Positions 18,779-26,672 of a DNA stretch of 64,000 bases are shown piece after piece. Origin of the DNA: Mycobacterium sp. E787 (GTDB taxonomy: Bacteria > Actinomycetota > Actinomycetes > Mycobacteriales > Mycobacteriaceae); assembly GCF_001668725.1 (NCBI RefSeq), contig NZ_LZKL01000085.1:38740-102739 (forward strand). The letters are read 5' to 3'. Each line of letters begins with the position of its first letter. The first letter of the stretch is position 1. Under the pieces are notes generated by a model. It searched no databases. It was not told where the DNA came from and saw only the letters and a list, made by a program, of their open reading frames with translations. A program made the position numbers and the translations under genes.

Positions 18779-20470
18779 ATGGTCACCCAAACCGCGAAAG
18801 CCGACGAGCTGGCCGCACCCCTCGACCTGCTGCTGAGCAGTGCCACCAAACCGTTTGCCAGCCGGATGATGCCGGACGCCACCTGGGCCCGCTTCGGCGC
18901 CAACCTCGCGCAGCGTCCCGGCGCGGTGGCCGGCCGGGCCGCCGCCCTCACCCGCGAACTCGGCGCCATCGCGGCCGGCAACTCGCACCGCGTGCCGGCC
19001 CGGGCCGACAAGCGCTTCAGCGACACCGCCTGGCAGGACAATCCATTGCTGCACCGGATCATGCAGGCCTATCTGGCGACCGCCGAGGCCGCCGAGGGGC
19101 TGCTCGCCGAAGCCGAGCTGGATTGGCGCGACAATCAGCGGATGCAGTTCGTCGTCGACAACCTCGTCGAGGGCCTGGCGCCCAGCAACAACCCGCTGAT
19201 CAGCCCGCTCGGCTGGAAGGCGATGATCGACACCGGCGGCCTGAGCGCCGTCCGGGGCGTCAAAGCCTTTGCGCGGGACATGCTTTCGAAGCCTCGGGTC
19301 CCCGCAATGGTGGAGCCGGACGCCTTCGCGGTGGGCGAGACCCTGGCGGTCACCAAGGGGGCGGTCGTGCTGCAGACCTCGATGTTCGAGCTGATCCAGT
19401 ACGCCCCGCAGACACCGAAGGTCAATGCGATCCCGTTGTTGATGGTGCCGCCGGTGATCAACAAGTTCTACATCATGGACATCGCACCCGGGCGCAGCAT
19501 GATCGAGTACTTCGTGCAGCAGGGCCAGCAGGTCTTCGCCATCTCCTGGCGCAATCCGCAAAAGCGGCACCGGGATTGGGGCTTCGACGCGTACGGCGCC
19601 GCGATCGTCGAGGCGATGGACGCGGTGCAGAAGATCGCCGGGACGGACAGCACCCATCTGTTGGCCACCTGCTCGGGCGGAATCCTGGCCGCGATGACGG
19701 CGGCGCACCTGGCTGACATCGGCGAGGGTGACCGGGTGGCCGGCCTGAACCTATCGGTCACCGTGCTGGACGAGACGCGCGCCGGTTTCGCGGCCGCCAT
19801 GATGAGCGATCGCGGCGCCCAGGCGGCGATCCGCGTCTCGGGCCGCAAGGGCTATCTCGACGGGCGCGACATGGCGGAGATCTTCGCCTGGCTGCGGCCC
19901 ACCGATCTGGTCTGGCGGTACTGGGTGAACAACTACGTGCAGGGCCGCAAGCCCGCGGCGTTCGACGTGTTGTTCTGGAATGCCGACACCACCCGGATGA
20001 CCGCCGCATTGCACCGCGACATGATTTTGATGGCGCAACGCAACGCCCTCGTCACCCCTGGCGCGCTCACCATGCTGGACAGCCCGGTCGACCTGGGGAA
20101 GGTCACCGCCGACGCGTACGTCGTCGGAGGCGTCGCCGATCACATCTCACCGTGGCAGGCGACCTATCGCAGCGCCCGACTGCTCGGCAGCAAGGACAAC
20201 CGCTACGTGCTGTCCACCAGCGGCCACATTGCGGCGTTGGTCAACCCGCCGGGCAACCCGAAGGCGTCCTACCGCACCGGACCGGTCGACGCCGAGGATC
20301 CGCAACAGTGGCTGGAGTCGTCGACGCAGTCGAGCGACTCCTGGTGGCCGGACTACGTCGAGTGGCTCGACGAGCGCAGCGGCCCGAAGGTCGATGCTCC
20401 GAAAGCGCTCGGCGGCGAGGGGCTTCCGCCACTTGGGCCGGCCCCCGGCGGTTATGTGATGGAGAAGTGA
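18779..20470 (+). CDS. PHA synthase-like alpha/beta-hydrolase (PhaC family)
   Basis: A 563-residue protein with the class I/II polyhydroxyalkanoate synthase fold. The catalytic triad is visible: nucleophile C298 in LLATCSGGILAAM (a PhaC-type cysteine lipase box), D454 in GGVADHISPW and H483 in STSGHIAALVNPPGNPKA. These surrounding segments are hallmark PhaC sequences. True PhaC polymerises 3-hydroxyacyl-CoA. It follows FadD by two bases and overlaps a depolymerase-like hydrolase by four, forming a three-gene unit. Whether it makes a polyester or acts on another acyl thioester is unproven; no phasin or phaB is adjacent. Confidence 0.88.
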   Translation: MVTQTAKADELAAPLDLLLSSATKPFASRMMPDATWARFGANLAQRPGAVAGRAAALTRELGAIAAGNSHRVPARADKRFSDTAWQDNPLLHRIMQAYLATAEAAEGLLAEAELDWRDNQRMQFVVDNLVEGLAPSNNPLISPLGWKAMIDTGGLSAVRGVKAFARDMLSKPRVPAMVEPDAFAVGETLAVTKGAVVLQTSMFELIQYAPQTPKVNAIPLLMVPPVINKFYIMDIAPGRSMIEYFVQQGQQVFAISWRNPQKRHRDWGFDAYGAAIVEAMDAVQKIAGTDSTHLLATCSGGILAAMTAAHLADIGEGDRVAGLNLSVTVLDETRAGFAAAMMSDRGAQAAIRVSGRKGYLDGRDMAEIFAWLRPTDLVWRYWVNNYVQGRKPAAFDVLFWNADTTRMTAALHRDMILMAQRNALVTPGALTMLDSPVDLGKVTADAYVVGGVADHISPWQATYRSARLLGSKDNRYVLSTSGHIAALVNPPGNPKASYRTGPVDAEDPQQWLESSTQSSDSWWPDYVEWLDERSGPKVDAPKALGGEGLPPLGPAPGGYVMEK

Positions 20471-21324
20471 GCAAGCGTGGCGCACCGCAGAGGCGCCTGC
20501 GCGTGGTAACGCCGAGCACGATCGGCGAGGAGCGCTACGTCAGTGCCGGCGGGCAGCGGATCCGGGTGAACGTGCGCGAAGGCACGGGCGTGCCGCTGGT
20601 GCTGTGCAACGGCATCGGGGCGAGCCTGGAGGTGCTCGATCCGCTGGTCGAGCAGCTGCCGATGACCGTGGTCAGGTTCGACGTGCCGGGCACCGGGGGA
20701 TCGCCGACGTCGCCGCTGCCGTATGGGTTTCCCTACCTGGCCTGGGTTTTGGGCCGGGTGCTGTCCAAGCTCGACATCGGCGTGGTGGACATCTTCGGGC
20801 TGTCGTGGGGCGGCGCGCTGGCGCAGCAGTTCGCCTTCCAGAATCCGCGTCGTTGCCGGCGGATGGTGTTGGTGGCGACCGGCACCGGCGTGCTCATGGT
20901 GCCCGCCCGCTTATCGGTGCTGTCGAAAATGATCACCCCGCGGCGGTTTTCGGATCCCGACTACGCCGCGTCGATCGCCGGTGATCTCTACGGCGGTACC
21001 GTGCGCGCCCACGGTGAAGACGTGGCGCGCCTGTTCGTGCGGCAGTTGCACGCCGGGTCGAAGCTCGGCTACCTGCACCAACTGCTCGCGGGCTCGGTGT
21101 GGACCAGCCTGTTCGCGCTGCCCGCGGTGCGGCAGGAGACGCTGATCGTCTCGGGCACCGACGACCCGATCATCCCGGTGGTCAACGCGCACATCCTGCA
21201 CCGGCTGCTGCCCCATGCGATTCTCTACCTGCATTCGGGCGGCCACATCGACATCGTGCACAACGCGACCGAACTCGCACCCGTCATCGAGGGCTTTCTC
21301 AGCGAGGCGGGCGACCGAGCCTGA
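20467..21324 (+). CDS. Alpha/beta hydrolase, PHA-depolymerase-like
   Basis: A 285-residue hydrolase resembling intracellular medium-chain PHA depolymerases (PhaZ) and related esterases. Motifs: oxyanion region LVLCNGIGASLEVLDPL, nucleophile serine in DIFGLSWGGALAQQFA, acid in VSGTDDPIIP and histidine in HSGGHIDIVHN. The GTG at 20467 sits inside the PHA-synthase-like stop codon (GTGA), implying translational coupling and a joint task such as turnover of the polymer or acyl product. It is the last gene of the operon. A GTG a few codons downstream is a less likely start. Confidence 0.86.
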   Translation: MSKRGAPQRRLRVVTPSTIGEERYVSAGGQRIRVNVREGTGVPLVLCNGIGASLEVLDPLVEQLPMTVVRFDVPGTGGSPTSPLPYGFPYLAWVLGRVLSKLDIGVVDIFGLSWGGALAQQFAFQNPRRCRRMVLVATGTGVLMVPARLSVLSKMITPRRFSDPDYAASIAGDLYGGTVRAHGEDVARLFVRQLHAGSKLGYLHQLLAGSVWTSLFALPAVRQETLIVSGTDDPIIPVVNAHILHRLLPHAILYLHSGGHIDIVHNATELAPVIEGFLSEAGDRA

Positions 21325-21408
21325 GCCGCGGCGCGTTCCGCGCGCTTCGAGCCTGACCGCACTGCGAAAATCCACCCGGAAAACCGCAGCCCGGTTACGC
21401 TCGCGGGC

Positions 21409-21897
21409 TCAGGCCGCGATGTCGGCGGTGATCGCGGCGGTGAGCCGGATCAGATCCTGCGGCGCGACACCGACGTCCCAGCCGCGCCTTCCCGCGCTGC
21501 AGTACACCCGCTCCCAGTCGAGGGCGCCGGCGTCGATGACCGTGGGCAGCGCCCGGCGCTGACCGAACGGCGAAATGGCGCCGACGACGTAGCCGGTGGC
21601 CCGCTGGGCGGCCGCCGGTTCGGCCATGCTCGCCTTGGCGACACCCAGCGCGGCGGCGGCCGCCTTCAGCGACAGCCGGGCCGGTGCGGGCAGCACCGCG
21701 ACCGCCAGCCCGCCAGGCACCGCCATGACCAGGGTCTTGTAGATCTGCCCCGGCGCGATCCCGTGCGCTTCGGTCAGCGCGTGCACCGCCTCGGCGCCGT
21801 ACGACGCTTCGCGGGGATCGTGGGAGAATCTGACGACCTCGTGCGCAACGCCGGCCTGCACCAGTGCGGCGATCGCCGGCGTGGCGGCACCGGCCAC
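21409..21897 (-). CDS. ybaK: Cys-tRNA(Pro)/prolyl-tRNA deacylase YbaK/EbsC family
   Basis: A 162-residue aminoacyl-tRNA editing protein that hydrolyses mischarged tRNA such as Cys-tRNA(Pro). Family features: the lysine in IYKTLVMAV, the KAAAAALGVAKASMAEP region and GYVVGAISPFGQRRALP. The GTG at 21897 gives the usual family length. An ATG 69 bases further upstream lies in a 56-bp tandem repeat and would add repeat-encoded residues. From memory the M. tuberculosis locus (Rv3224A/Rv3224B) is split, while this copy is intact. It is downstream of the SDR gene on the same strand. Confidence 0.85.
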   Translation of the reverse strand: MAGAATPAIAALVQAGVAHEVVRFSHDPREASYGAEAVHALTEAHGIAPGQIYKTLVMAVPGGLAVAVLPAPARLSLKAAAAALGVAKASMAEPAAAQRATGYVVGAISPFGQRRALPTVIDAGALDWERVYCSAGRRGWDVGVAPQDLIRLTAAITADIAA

Positions 21898-22016
21898 GAC
21901 TACGTCCCATGGTCGTGACCCGCTGCGCCCGGCTGCGCCGCGCTTGCGATCACGACTACGTCCCATGGTCGTGACCCGCTGCGCCTGGCTGCGCCGCGCT
22001 TGCGATCACGACTACG
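21895..22016. repeat. 56-bp tandem repeat (2.2 copies) between SDR and ybaK genes
   Basis: Copy 1 is 21895-21950 and copy 2 is 21951-22006, identical except one C/T change. A 10-base partial third copy (cacgactacg) at 22007-22016 contains the SDR stop codon. The duplication therefore appears to have grown out of the SDR 3' end and now separates that gene from ybaK. Each copy holds an in-phase-looking ATG on the minus strand, which confuses start calling. Confidence 0.9.
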
Positions 22017-22860
22017 GACCCGTGTACCCCGGCGGGTTGACGCCGTCCACCCAGAAGTCGACGCCGAGCTGCGAACCCGGTACGCAGTTGTACACCGACA
22101 GGTCGGTGACGCCCGATTCCACCAGCACGTCTTCGCACAGCAGCGTGTTGCCGGTGTACTCGCGGGCGGGCTTGTTGAGGATGACGTAGGCCGCGTCGGA
22201 GTACACCTCGGGCTTGCGGGCCCGGCCCATGGCCTCGTCGCCGCCGAGCAGGTTCTGCACCGCGGCCGTGGCCACCAAGGTGCGCGGCCACAGCGTGTTC
22301 GACGCGATGCCCGCCTCGCGCATCTCCTCGGCAATCCCCAACGCGCACAACGTCATTCCGAACTTGGCCATCATGTACGCGGTCGGCTTGAGCCACTCCT
22401 TGCCGAGCAGCACCGGCGGCGACAGCGTCAGGATGTGCGGGTTCTCCCGGCCCTTCAGATGGGGGATGCAGGCCTGCGACACCGCATACGTGCCGCGCAC
22501 CTGGATGCCGTTCATCAGGTCGAACCGCTTCATCGGCACCTCGGTGATGGAGCCCAGGTTGATCGCCGAGGCGTTGTTGACGCAGATGTCGATGCCGCCG
22601 AATTGCTCGACGGTCTTGGCCACCGCGGACTCCACCGAATCGGGGTCGCGCACGTCCCCGACGATCGGCAGGGCCTGTCCGCCCGCGTCCTCGAGCTCCT
22701 TGGCGGCGGTGAACACCGTGCCCGGCAGCTTCGGGTGCGGCTCGGCGGTCTTGGCGATCAGGGCGATGTTGGCGCCATCCTGTGCGGCGCGTTTGGCGAT
22801 GGCCAGGCCGATACCGCGACTGGCGCCGGAGATGAACATGGTCTTGCCGTTCAGGGACAT
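22012..22860 (-). CDS. Short-chain dehydrogenase/reductase (HSDL2-like)
   Basis: A 282-residue NAD(P)-dependent SDR. Cofactor motif is SGASRGIG at residues about 10-17, followed by the ICVNNASAINLG segment, and the catalytic serine, tyrosine and lysine are in TLSPPVLLG...TAYMMAKFG. The C-terminal VDFWVDGVNPPGYTGP is typical of the HSDL2-like group, linked to lipid or steroid metabolism in other organisms. It matches Rv3224 by position. It is divergent from sigH, so the SigH promoter region may also influence it. The physiological substrate is unknown. Confidence 0.92.
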   Translation of the reverse strand: MSLNGKTMFISGASRGIGLAIAKRAAQDGANIALIAKTAEPHPKLPGTVFTAAKELEDAGGQALPIVGDVRDPDSVESAVAKTVEQFGGIDICVNNASAINLGSITEVPMKRFDLMNGIQVRGTYAVSQACIPHLKGRENPHILTLSPPVLLGKEWLKPTAYMMAKFGMTLCALGIAEEMREAGIASNTLWPRTLVATAAVQNLLGGDEAMGRARKPEVYSDAAYVILNKPAREYTGNTLLCEDVLVESGVTDLSVYNCVPGSQLGVDFWVDGVNPPGYTGP

Positions 22861-22889
22861 GGCGTCACACTAACGCCACCGGGAGACCC

Positions 22890-22918
22890 GGGAATTAGCT
22901 GGTCGCCCGGCGCTGTTA
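22890..22918 (+). promoter_or_regulatory. Candidate SigH-dependent promoter upstream of sigH
   Basis: GGGAAT at 22890-22895 and GTTA at 22915-22918 are separated by 19 bases, close to the SigH consensus (GGAAT/C, then GTT). Its place about 170 bases upstream of sigH fits the known autoregulation of sigH in mycobacteria. The assignment is by eye. Confidence 0.5.
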
Positions 22919-23090
22919 CAGCAGTCGGTTTCTGATGCAGACGCGGCAGGCCCAGGCAGACACTGTCGGGGGCAGCCTCTAGATTGGGAGGAGCAGTCTG
23001 GTGCCAACGGCGACGTGCCTGCTTGCGCGCCCGGCGGCGCTTTCGATGCCGCTCGGCGACACCGCTGCGGAAGGGACCGTGTTAATCGAA

Positions 23091-23741
23091 ATGGCCGATA
23101 TCGACGGCGCTAGCGGTTTAGAGGCTCTCGAGCCGGCACCGCCGGAGGAGACCGACGAGGAGCTGATGGCGCGCTTCGAGCGCGACGCGATTCCCCTGCT
23201 GGACCAGCTGTACGGCGGCGCGCTGCGCATGACGCGCAACCCCGCCGACGCGGAGGACCTGCTGCAGGAGACGATGGTGAAGGCCTACGCGGGATTCCGC
23301 TCGTTTCGGGCCGGCACCAACCTCAAGGCGTGGCTGTACCGCATCCTGACCAACACCTATATCAACAGCTACCGCAAGAGGCAGCGTCAGCCGGCGGAAT
23401 ACCCGACCGAGGAGATCACCGACTGGCAGTTGGCGTCCAACGCCGAGCATTCCTCGACGGGGTTGCGTTCGGCGGAGGTCGAGGCGCTGGAATCGCTGCC
23501 CGACGACGAGATCAAAGCGGCGCTGCAGGCCCTGCCGGAGGAGTTCCGGATGGCGGTCTACTACGCCGACGTCGAGGGATTTCCGTACAAGGAAATCGCC
23601 GAGATCATGGATACGCCGATCGGGACGGTAATGTCACGGCTGCACCGCGGCAGACGGCAACTCCGCGGTCTGTTGGCCGACGTGGCCAAGGAGCGCGGTT
23701 TCAACCGCGGTCAGCAAGCGCACGAGGAGGTGTCGTCATGA
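23091..23741 (+). CDS. sigH: ECF sigma factor SigH (heat and thiol-oxidative stress)
   Basis: A 216-residue group 4 sigma factor. Region 2 is [20 protein letters not shown] through [14 protein letters not shown] and [20 protein letters not shown]. Region 4 is [20 protein letters not shown] then [20 protein letters not shown]. Start ATG 23091 (MADIDGASG) gives the same length as M. tuberculosis SigH; the frame stays open upstream. SigH directs thioredoxin, heat-shock and other redox genes. The anti-sigma gene rshA overlaps its stop by four bases (ATGA). A candidate SigH promoter lies upstream. Confidence 0.96.
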   Translation: MADIDGASGLEALEPAPPEETDEELMARFERDAIPLLDQLYGGALRMTRNPADAEDLLQETMVKAYAGFRSFRAGTNLKAWLYRILTNTYINSYRKRQRQPAEYPTEEITDWQLASNAEHSSTGLRSAEVEALESLPDDEIKAALQALPEEFRMAVYYADVEGFPYKEIAEIMDTPIGTVMSRLHRGRRQLRGLLADVAKERGFNRGQQAHEEVSS

Positions 23742-24043
23742 GCGAGTCCGCCGGTCCCCCCGACCCGCGCGCCGACGACGACAGCCACTCCCACGGCATC
23801 GGGTGTGCCGAAGTGATTGCCGAGGTATGGACCCTGCTCGACGGCGAGTGCACCCCGGAGGCCAAGGAGCGGCTGCGCCATCATCTCGAGGCGTGCCCCG
23901 GGTGCTTCCAGCACTACGGCATCGAGGAGCGGCTCAAGGCCCTGATCGCGACGAAATGCACCGGCGAGAAGGCCCCCGAGGGGCTGAAGGAGCGCCTCCG
24001 GCTGGAAATCCGCCGGACCACCATCATCCGCGGAGCGGACTAG
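23738..24043 (+). CDS. rshA: Anti-sigma factor RshA (zinc redox switch)
   Basis: A 101-residue zinc-associated anti-sigma protein. The ZAS motif is HHLEACPGC (H-x3-C-x2-C), with additional cysteines at GIGCAEV and KCTGE. In reducing conditions RshA binds SigH; oxidation of the cysteines or phosphorylation by PknB releases it. These facts are established for the M. tuberculosis protein of the same length. Its start overlaps the sigH stop, ensuring matched synthesis. Confidence 0.95.
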   Translation: MSESAGPPDPRADDDSHSHGIGCAEVIAEVWTLLDGECTPEAKERLRHHLEACPGCFQHYGIEERLKALIATKCTGEKAPEGLKERLRLEIRRTTIIRGAD

Positions 24044-24052
24044 CGGCCCCGA

Positions 24053-24127
24053 CTAGGAGTTGGGCCGCTTGCCGTGGTTGGCCTTGCTGTACTTGCGGTC
24101 GCGCTTCTTCCGGCCACGCTTGGCCAT
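24053..24127 (-). CDS. Mycobacterial ribosomal protein bL37
   Basis: A 24-residue, very basic protein, MAKRGRKKRDRKY then SKANHGKRPNS, matching the small bL37 protein seen in mycobacterial 50S ribosome structures near 23S rRNA. Start ATG 24127 has GGAGG six bases before it; an in-frame ATG two codons upstream directly abuts that ribosome site and is unlikely. The gene is commonly missed because of its size. It converges with rshA, with a nine-base gap. Confidence 0.92.
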   Translation of the reverse strand: MAKRGRKKRDRKYSKANHGKRPNS

Positions 24128-24316
24128 CGTCATCCTCCGTGATTGCTTCGTCGCTGATTGGTTCGCCGAGAAAGGGCGCCGGGCGCCCGTCAGGTTGCCT
24201 CACATTGTCTCACGCCCCGCGTCCCGCCCTCGGAACCGGTCCTATGGTTCGATATACATGACCTTGATGCACCAGCAGCCAGCATGCACAGATGGCCCGG
24301 GACGAGTGGGGTGAAG

Positions 24317-24532
24317 ATGGCGGAGGATGTTCGCGCCGAGATCGTGGCCAGCGTGCTCGAGGTTGTTGTGAGCGAGGGTGACCCGATCGGCAAGGGCGAC
24401 GTCGTCGTGCTGCTGGAGTCGATGAAGATGGAGATCCCCGTCCTGGCCGAGGTCGACGGCACGGTCAGCAAGGTCAGTGTGGCGGTGGGCGACGTCATTC
24501 AGGCGGGCGACCTCATCGCCGTGATCAGCTAG
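24317..24532 (+). CDS. Biotinyl-domain carrier protein (TB7.3 type)
   Basis: A 71-residue single biotinyl/lipoyl domain. The biotinylation site is the lysine in LLESMKMEIPV (classical MKM). The rest matches the swinging domain of acyl-CoA carboxylases (DGTVSKVSVAVGDVIQAGDL). It equals Rv3221c of M. tuberculosis in length. Free-standing biotinyl domains may serve a carboxylase in trans, but a partner is not encoded here. An AT-rich gatatacat element about 60 bases upstream could be its -10 region. pdtaS follows 49 bases later on the same strand. Confidence 0.93.
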   Translation: MAEDVRAEIVASVLEVVVSEGDPIGKGDVVVLLESMKMEIPVLAEVDGTVSKVSVAVGDVIQAGDLIAVIS

Positions 24533-24581
24533 CCGCTTGACGCTTTCTCTCTGCCGCCCGGAAACGACGCGGGAGTAATCC

Positions 24582-26084
24582 ATGTCCACGCTCGGTGACC
24601 TGCTTGCCGAACACACGATGCTGCCGGGCAACGCGGTCGACCACCTGCACGCGGTGGTGGGGGAGTGGCAGCTGCTGGCCGACCTGTCCTTCGCTGACTA
24701 CCTGATGTGGGTGCGCCGCGACGACGGCATGCTGGTGTGCGTGGCGCAGTGCCGACCCAACACCGCGCCCACGGTTCTGCAAACCGATGCGGTGGGCACC
24801 GTCGTCACCGCCGACCGGCTGCCGCTCGTCGACGAGGTGTTCGTCTCCGGCGCCGGCGTGGTGGAAGCCGATGCGGGCCAAGAGCATTCGTGGCCGCTGC
24901 CCGGCCCCCACGTCACGGCCTCCCCGGTGCGGTACGGCGGCCACGTGGTCGCGGCGATCACACGACACCAGACCGCCGAAGCGGCCGACCGCACGCCCGG
25001 CCAGCTGGAGACCGCCTACCGCGACTGCGCCATGGACTTGGTGCAGATGCTTGCCGAGGGCACCTTTCCCGACGTCGGGGACGTCGTCATGTCGCGCTCC
25101 ACCCCGCGCGCGGGCGACGGCTTCATCCGCCTCGACGTCGACGGCGTCGTCGCCTACGCCAGCCCCAACGCGCTGTCGGCCTACCACCGGATGGGCCTGA
25201 CGTCGGAGCTGGAGGGCCACCATCTCGTCGAAGCGACGCGGCCGCTGATCTCCGACCCGTTCGAGGCGCAGGAGGTGGCCGAGCACGTGCGCGACCTGCT
25301 CGCCGGCGGCCGGAGCATGCGGATGGAGGTCGACGCCGGCGGCGCCACGGTCTTGTTGCGGACGCTGCCGTTGGTGGTTCACGGCGCCAGCGCGGGCGCC
25401 GCCGTGCTGATCCGCGACATCACCGAGGTCAAGCGCCGCGACCGGGCGCTGATCTCCAAGGACGCCACCATCCGCGAGATCCACCACCGGGTGAAGAACA
25501 ACCTGCAGACGGTGGCGGCCCTGCTGCGCCTGCAGGCGCGGCGCACGGCCAATGCCGAAGGCCGGGAAGCCCTGATCGAGTCGGTGCGCCGCGTGTCGTC
25601 GATCGCGTTGGTCCACGACGCGCTGTCGATGTCGGTGGACGAGCAGGTGAACCTCGACGAGGTCATCGACCGGATCCTGCCGATCATGAACGACGTGGCC
25701 TCGGTGGACCGGCCGATCCGGATCAACCGGGTCGGCGACCTGGGCGTGCTGGACTCCGACCGGGCTACGGCCCTGATCATGGTGATCACCGAACTCGTCC
25801 AGAACGCGATCGAGCACGCATTCGACCCGGCGGCCCAGGAGGGTTCGGTGACCATTCGCGCCGAGCGTTCCGCGCGCTGGCTCGACGTCGTCGTGCACGA
25901 CGACGGCCGCGGACTGCCGGACGGGTTCAGCCTGGAGAACTCCGACAGCCTGGGCCTGCAGATCGTGCGGACCCTGGTGTCGGCTGAACTGGACGGGACG
26001 CTGGGGATGCGTCGCGCCGCCGCCCGCGGCACCGACGTGGTGCTGCGGGTGCCGATCGGCCGCCGGAGCAGGTTGCTGCTGTAG
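24582..26084 (+). CDS. pdtaS: Sensor histidine kinase PdtaS
   Basis: A 500-residue cytosolic kinase without transmembrane segments. An N-terminal GAF-like domain (about 1-150) and a PAS-like domain (about 160-285) precede a HisKA_2 helix with the phosphoacceptor H302 in REIHHRVKNNLQTVAALL. The HATPase domain contains ITELVQNAIEHAF and DDGRGLPDGF. This matches PdtaS (Rv3220c), whose partner PdtaR, an ANTAR RNA-binding antiterminator, is encoded elsewhere. The known sensing of copper, nitric oxide or c-di-GMP by family members comes from the literature. A strong terminator follows the gene. Confidence 0.93.
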   Translation: MSTLGDLLAEHTMLPGNAVDHLHAVVGEWQLLADLSFADYLMWVRRDDGMLVCVAQCRPNTAPTVLQTDAVGTVVTADRLPLVDEVFVSGAGVVEADAGQEHSWPLPGPHVTASPVRYGGHVVAAITRHQTAEAADRTPGQLETAYRDCAMDLVQMLAEGTFPDVGDVVMSRSTPRAGDGFIRLDVDGVVAYASPNALSAYHRMGLTSELEGHHLVEATRPLISDPFEAQEVAEHVRDLLAGGRSMRMEVDAGGATVLLRTLPLVVHGASAGAAVLIRDITEVKRRDRALISKDATIREIHHRVKNNLQTVAALLRLQARRTANAEGREALIESVRRVSSIALVHDALSMSVDEQVNLDEVIDRILPIMNDVASVDRPIRINRVGDLGVLDSDRATALIMVITELVQNAIEHAFDPAAQEGSVTIRAERSARWLDVVVHDDGRGLPDGFSLENSDSLGLQIVRTLVSAELDGTLGMRRAAARGTDVVLRVPIGRRSRLLL

Positions 26085-26096
26085 ATCCCCTGACGC

Positions 26097-26134
26097 AACA
26101 GTGCGGCCCCGACGAATGTCGGGGCCGCACTGTT
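26097..26134. terminator. Strong hairpin between pdtaS and whiB1
   Basis: Two perfectly complementary 17-base arms (26097-26113 and 26118-26134) are separated by GAAT. It sits in the 63-bp gap between converging pdtaS and whiB1 and can serve both strands. No T-run follows. Confidence 0.85.
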
Positions 26135-26147
26135 AGCGATCTGCTGG

Positions 26148-26402
26148 TCAGACTCCGCTACGGGCCTTCGTCCGGGCGTTGCGGCGCTTGAGTGCGCGCC
26201 GCTCGTCTTCGCTCATGCCCCCCCAGACGCCCGAGTCCTGGCCGGTGTTCAGCGCCCACGAAAGGCATTCCGTGGTCACCGAGCACCGATTGCAGACCAG
26301 TTTCGCGTCAGCGATCTGCGCGAGCGCCGGGCCGCTGTTCCCGACCGGGAAGAACAGCTCCGGGTCCTCGTCACGACAGACCGCCTTGTGGCGCCAATCC
26401 AT
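26148..26402 (-). CDS. whiB1: Iron-sulfur transcription regulator WhiB1
   Basis: An 84-residue WhiB protein. The four cluster ligands are C9, C37, C40 and C46, followed by the GVWGG turn (SGVWGGMSEDE) and a basic RRALKRRNARTKARSG tail for DNA binding. In M. tuberculosis WhiB1 is essential, its 4Fe-4S cluster reacts with nitric oxide, and it binds the SigA region 4. The long upstream region has a CRP-like site. It converges with pdtaS across a strong hairpin. Confidence 0.96.
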   Translation of the reverse strand: MDWRHKAVCRDEDPELFFPVGNSGPALAQIADAKLVCNRCSVTTECLSWALNTGQDSGVWGGMSEDERRALKRRNARTKARSGV

Positions 26403-26563
26403 AAGTAATTACTCCTCACTGAGTGCGCAGCAAGGCGCACGGCCAATTTTCTTCGCTGTTAACGCGTGCACAAGAAAAGGGTCCGCACCCCTACACAAAT
26501 TTCTGCATGCAACCTTTCGATCGTTTCACAGGCTCAACAGATGTCAATAGCGTGAGTAACCCT

Positions 26564-26579
26564 CGTGGGCTATCTCACT
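26564..26579 (-). promoter_or_regulatory. Candidate CRP site upstream of whiB1
   Basis: AGTGAGATAGCCCACG on the minus strand, a GTGA-like half and a CAC half in the mycobacterial CRP spacing. It lies about 160 bases upstream of the whiB1 start. From memory it matches the cAMP-CRP site described for M. tuberculosis whiB1. The rest of the 270-base gap shared with the diacylglycerol-kinase-family gene is unusually AT-rich. Confidence 0.65.
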
Positions 26580-26672
26580 ACCCTGATTTCTTAGTCAGGC
26601 CCTTACTCCGTTGTACTACACTAACGGGCCGCTCCAGGCGAAGGGTTTTTCGGGCCGTTTCGTTACCGCAGG

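Noticed and set aside
24232..24249. A SigH promoter upstream of the biotinyl-protein gene
   Set aside because: GGAAC and GTT are present but only 10 bases apart, too close for SigH.
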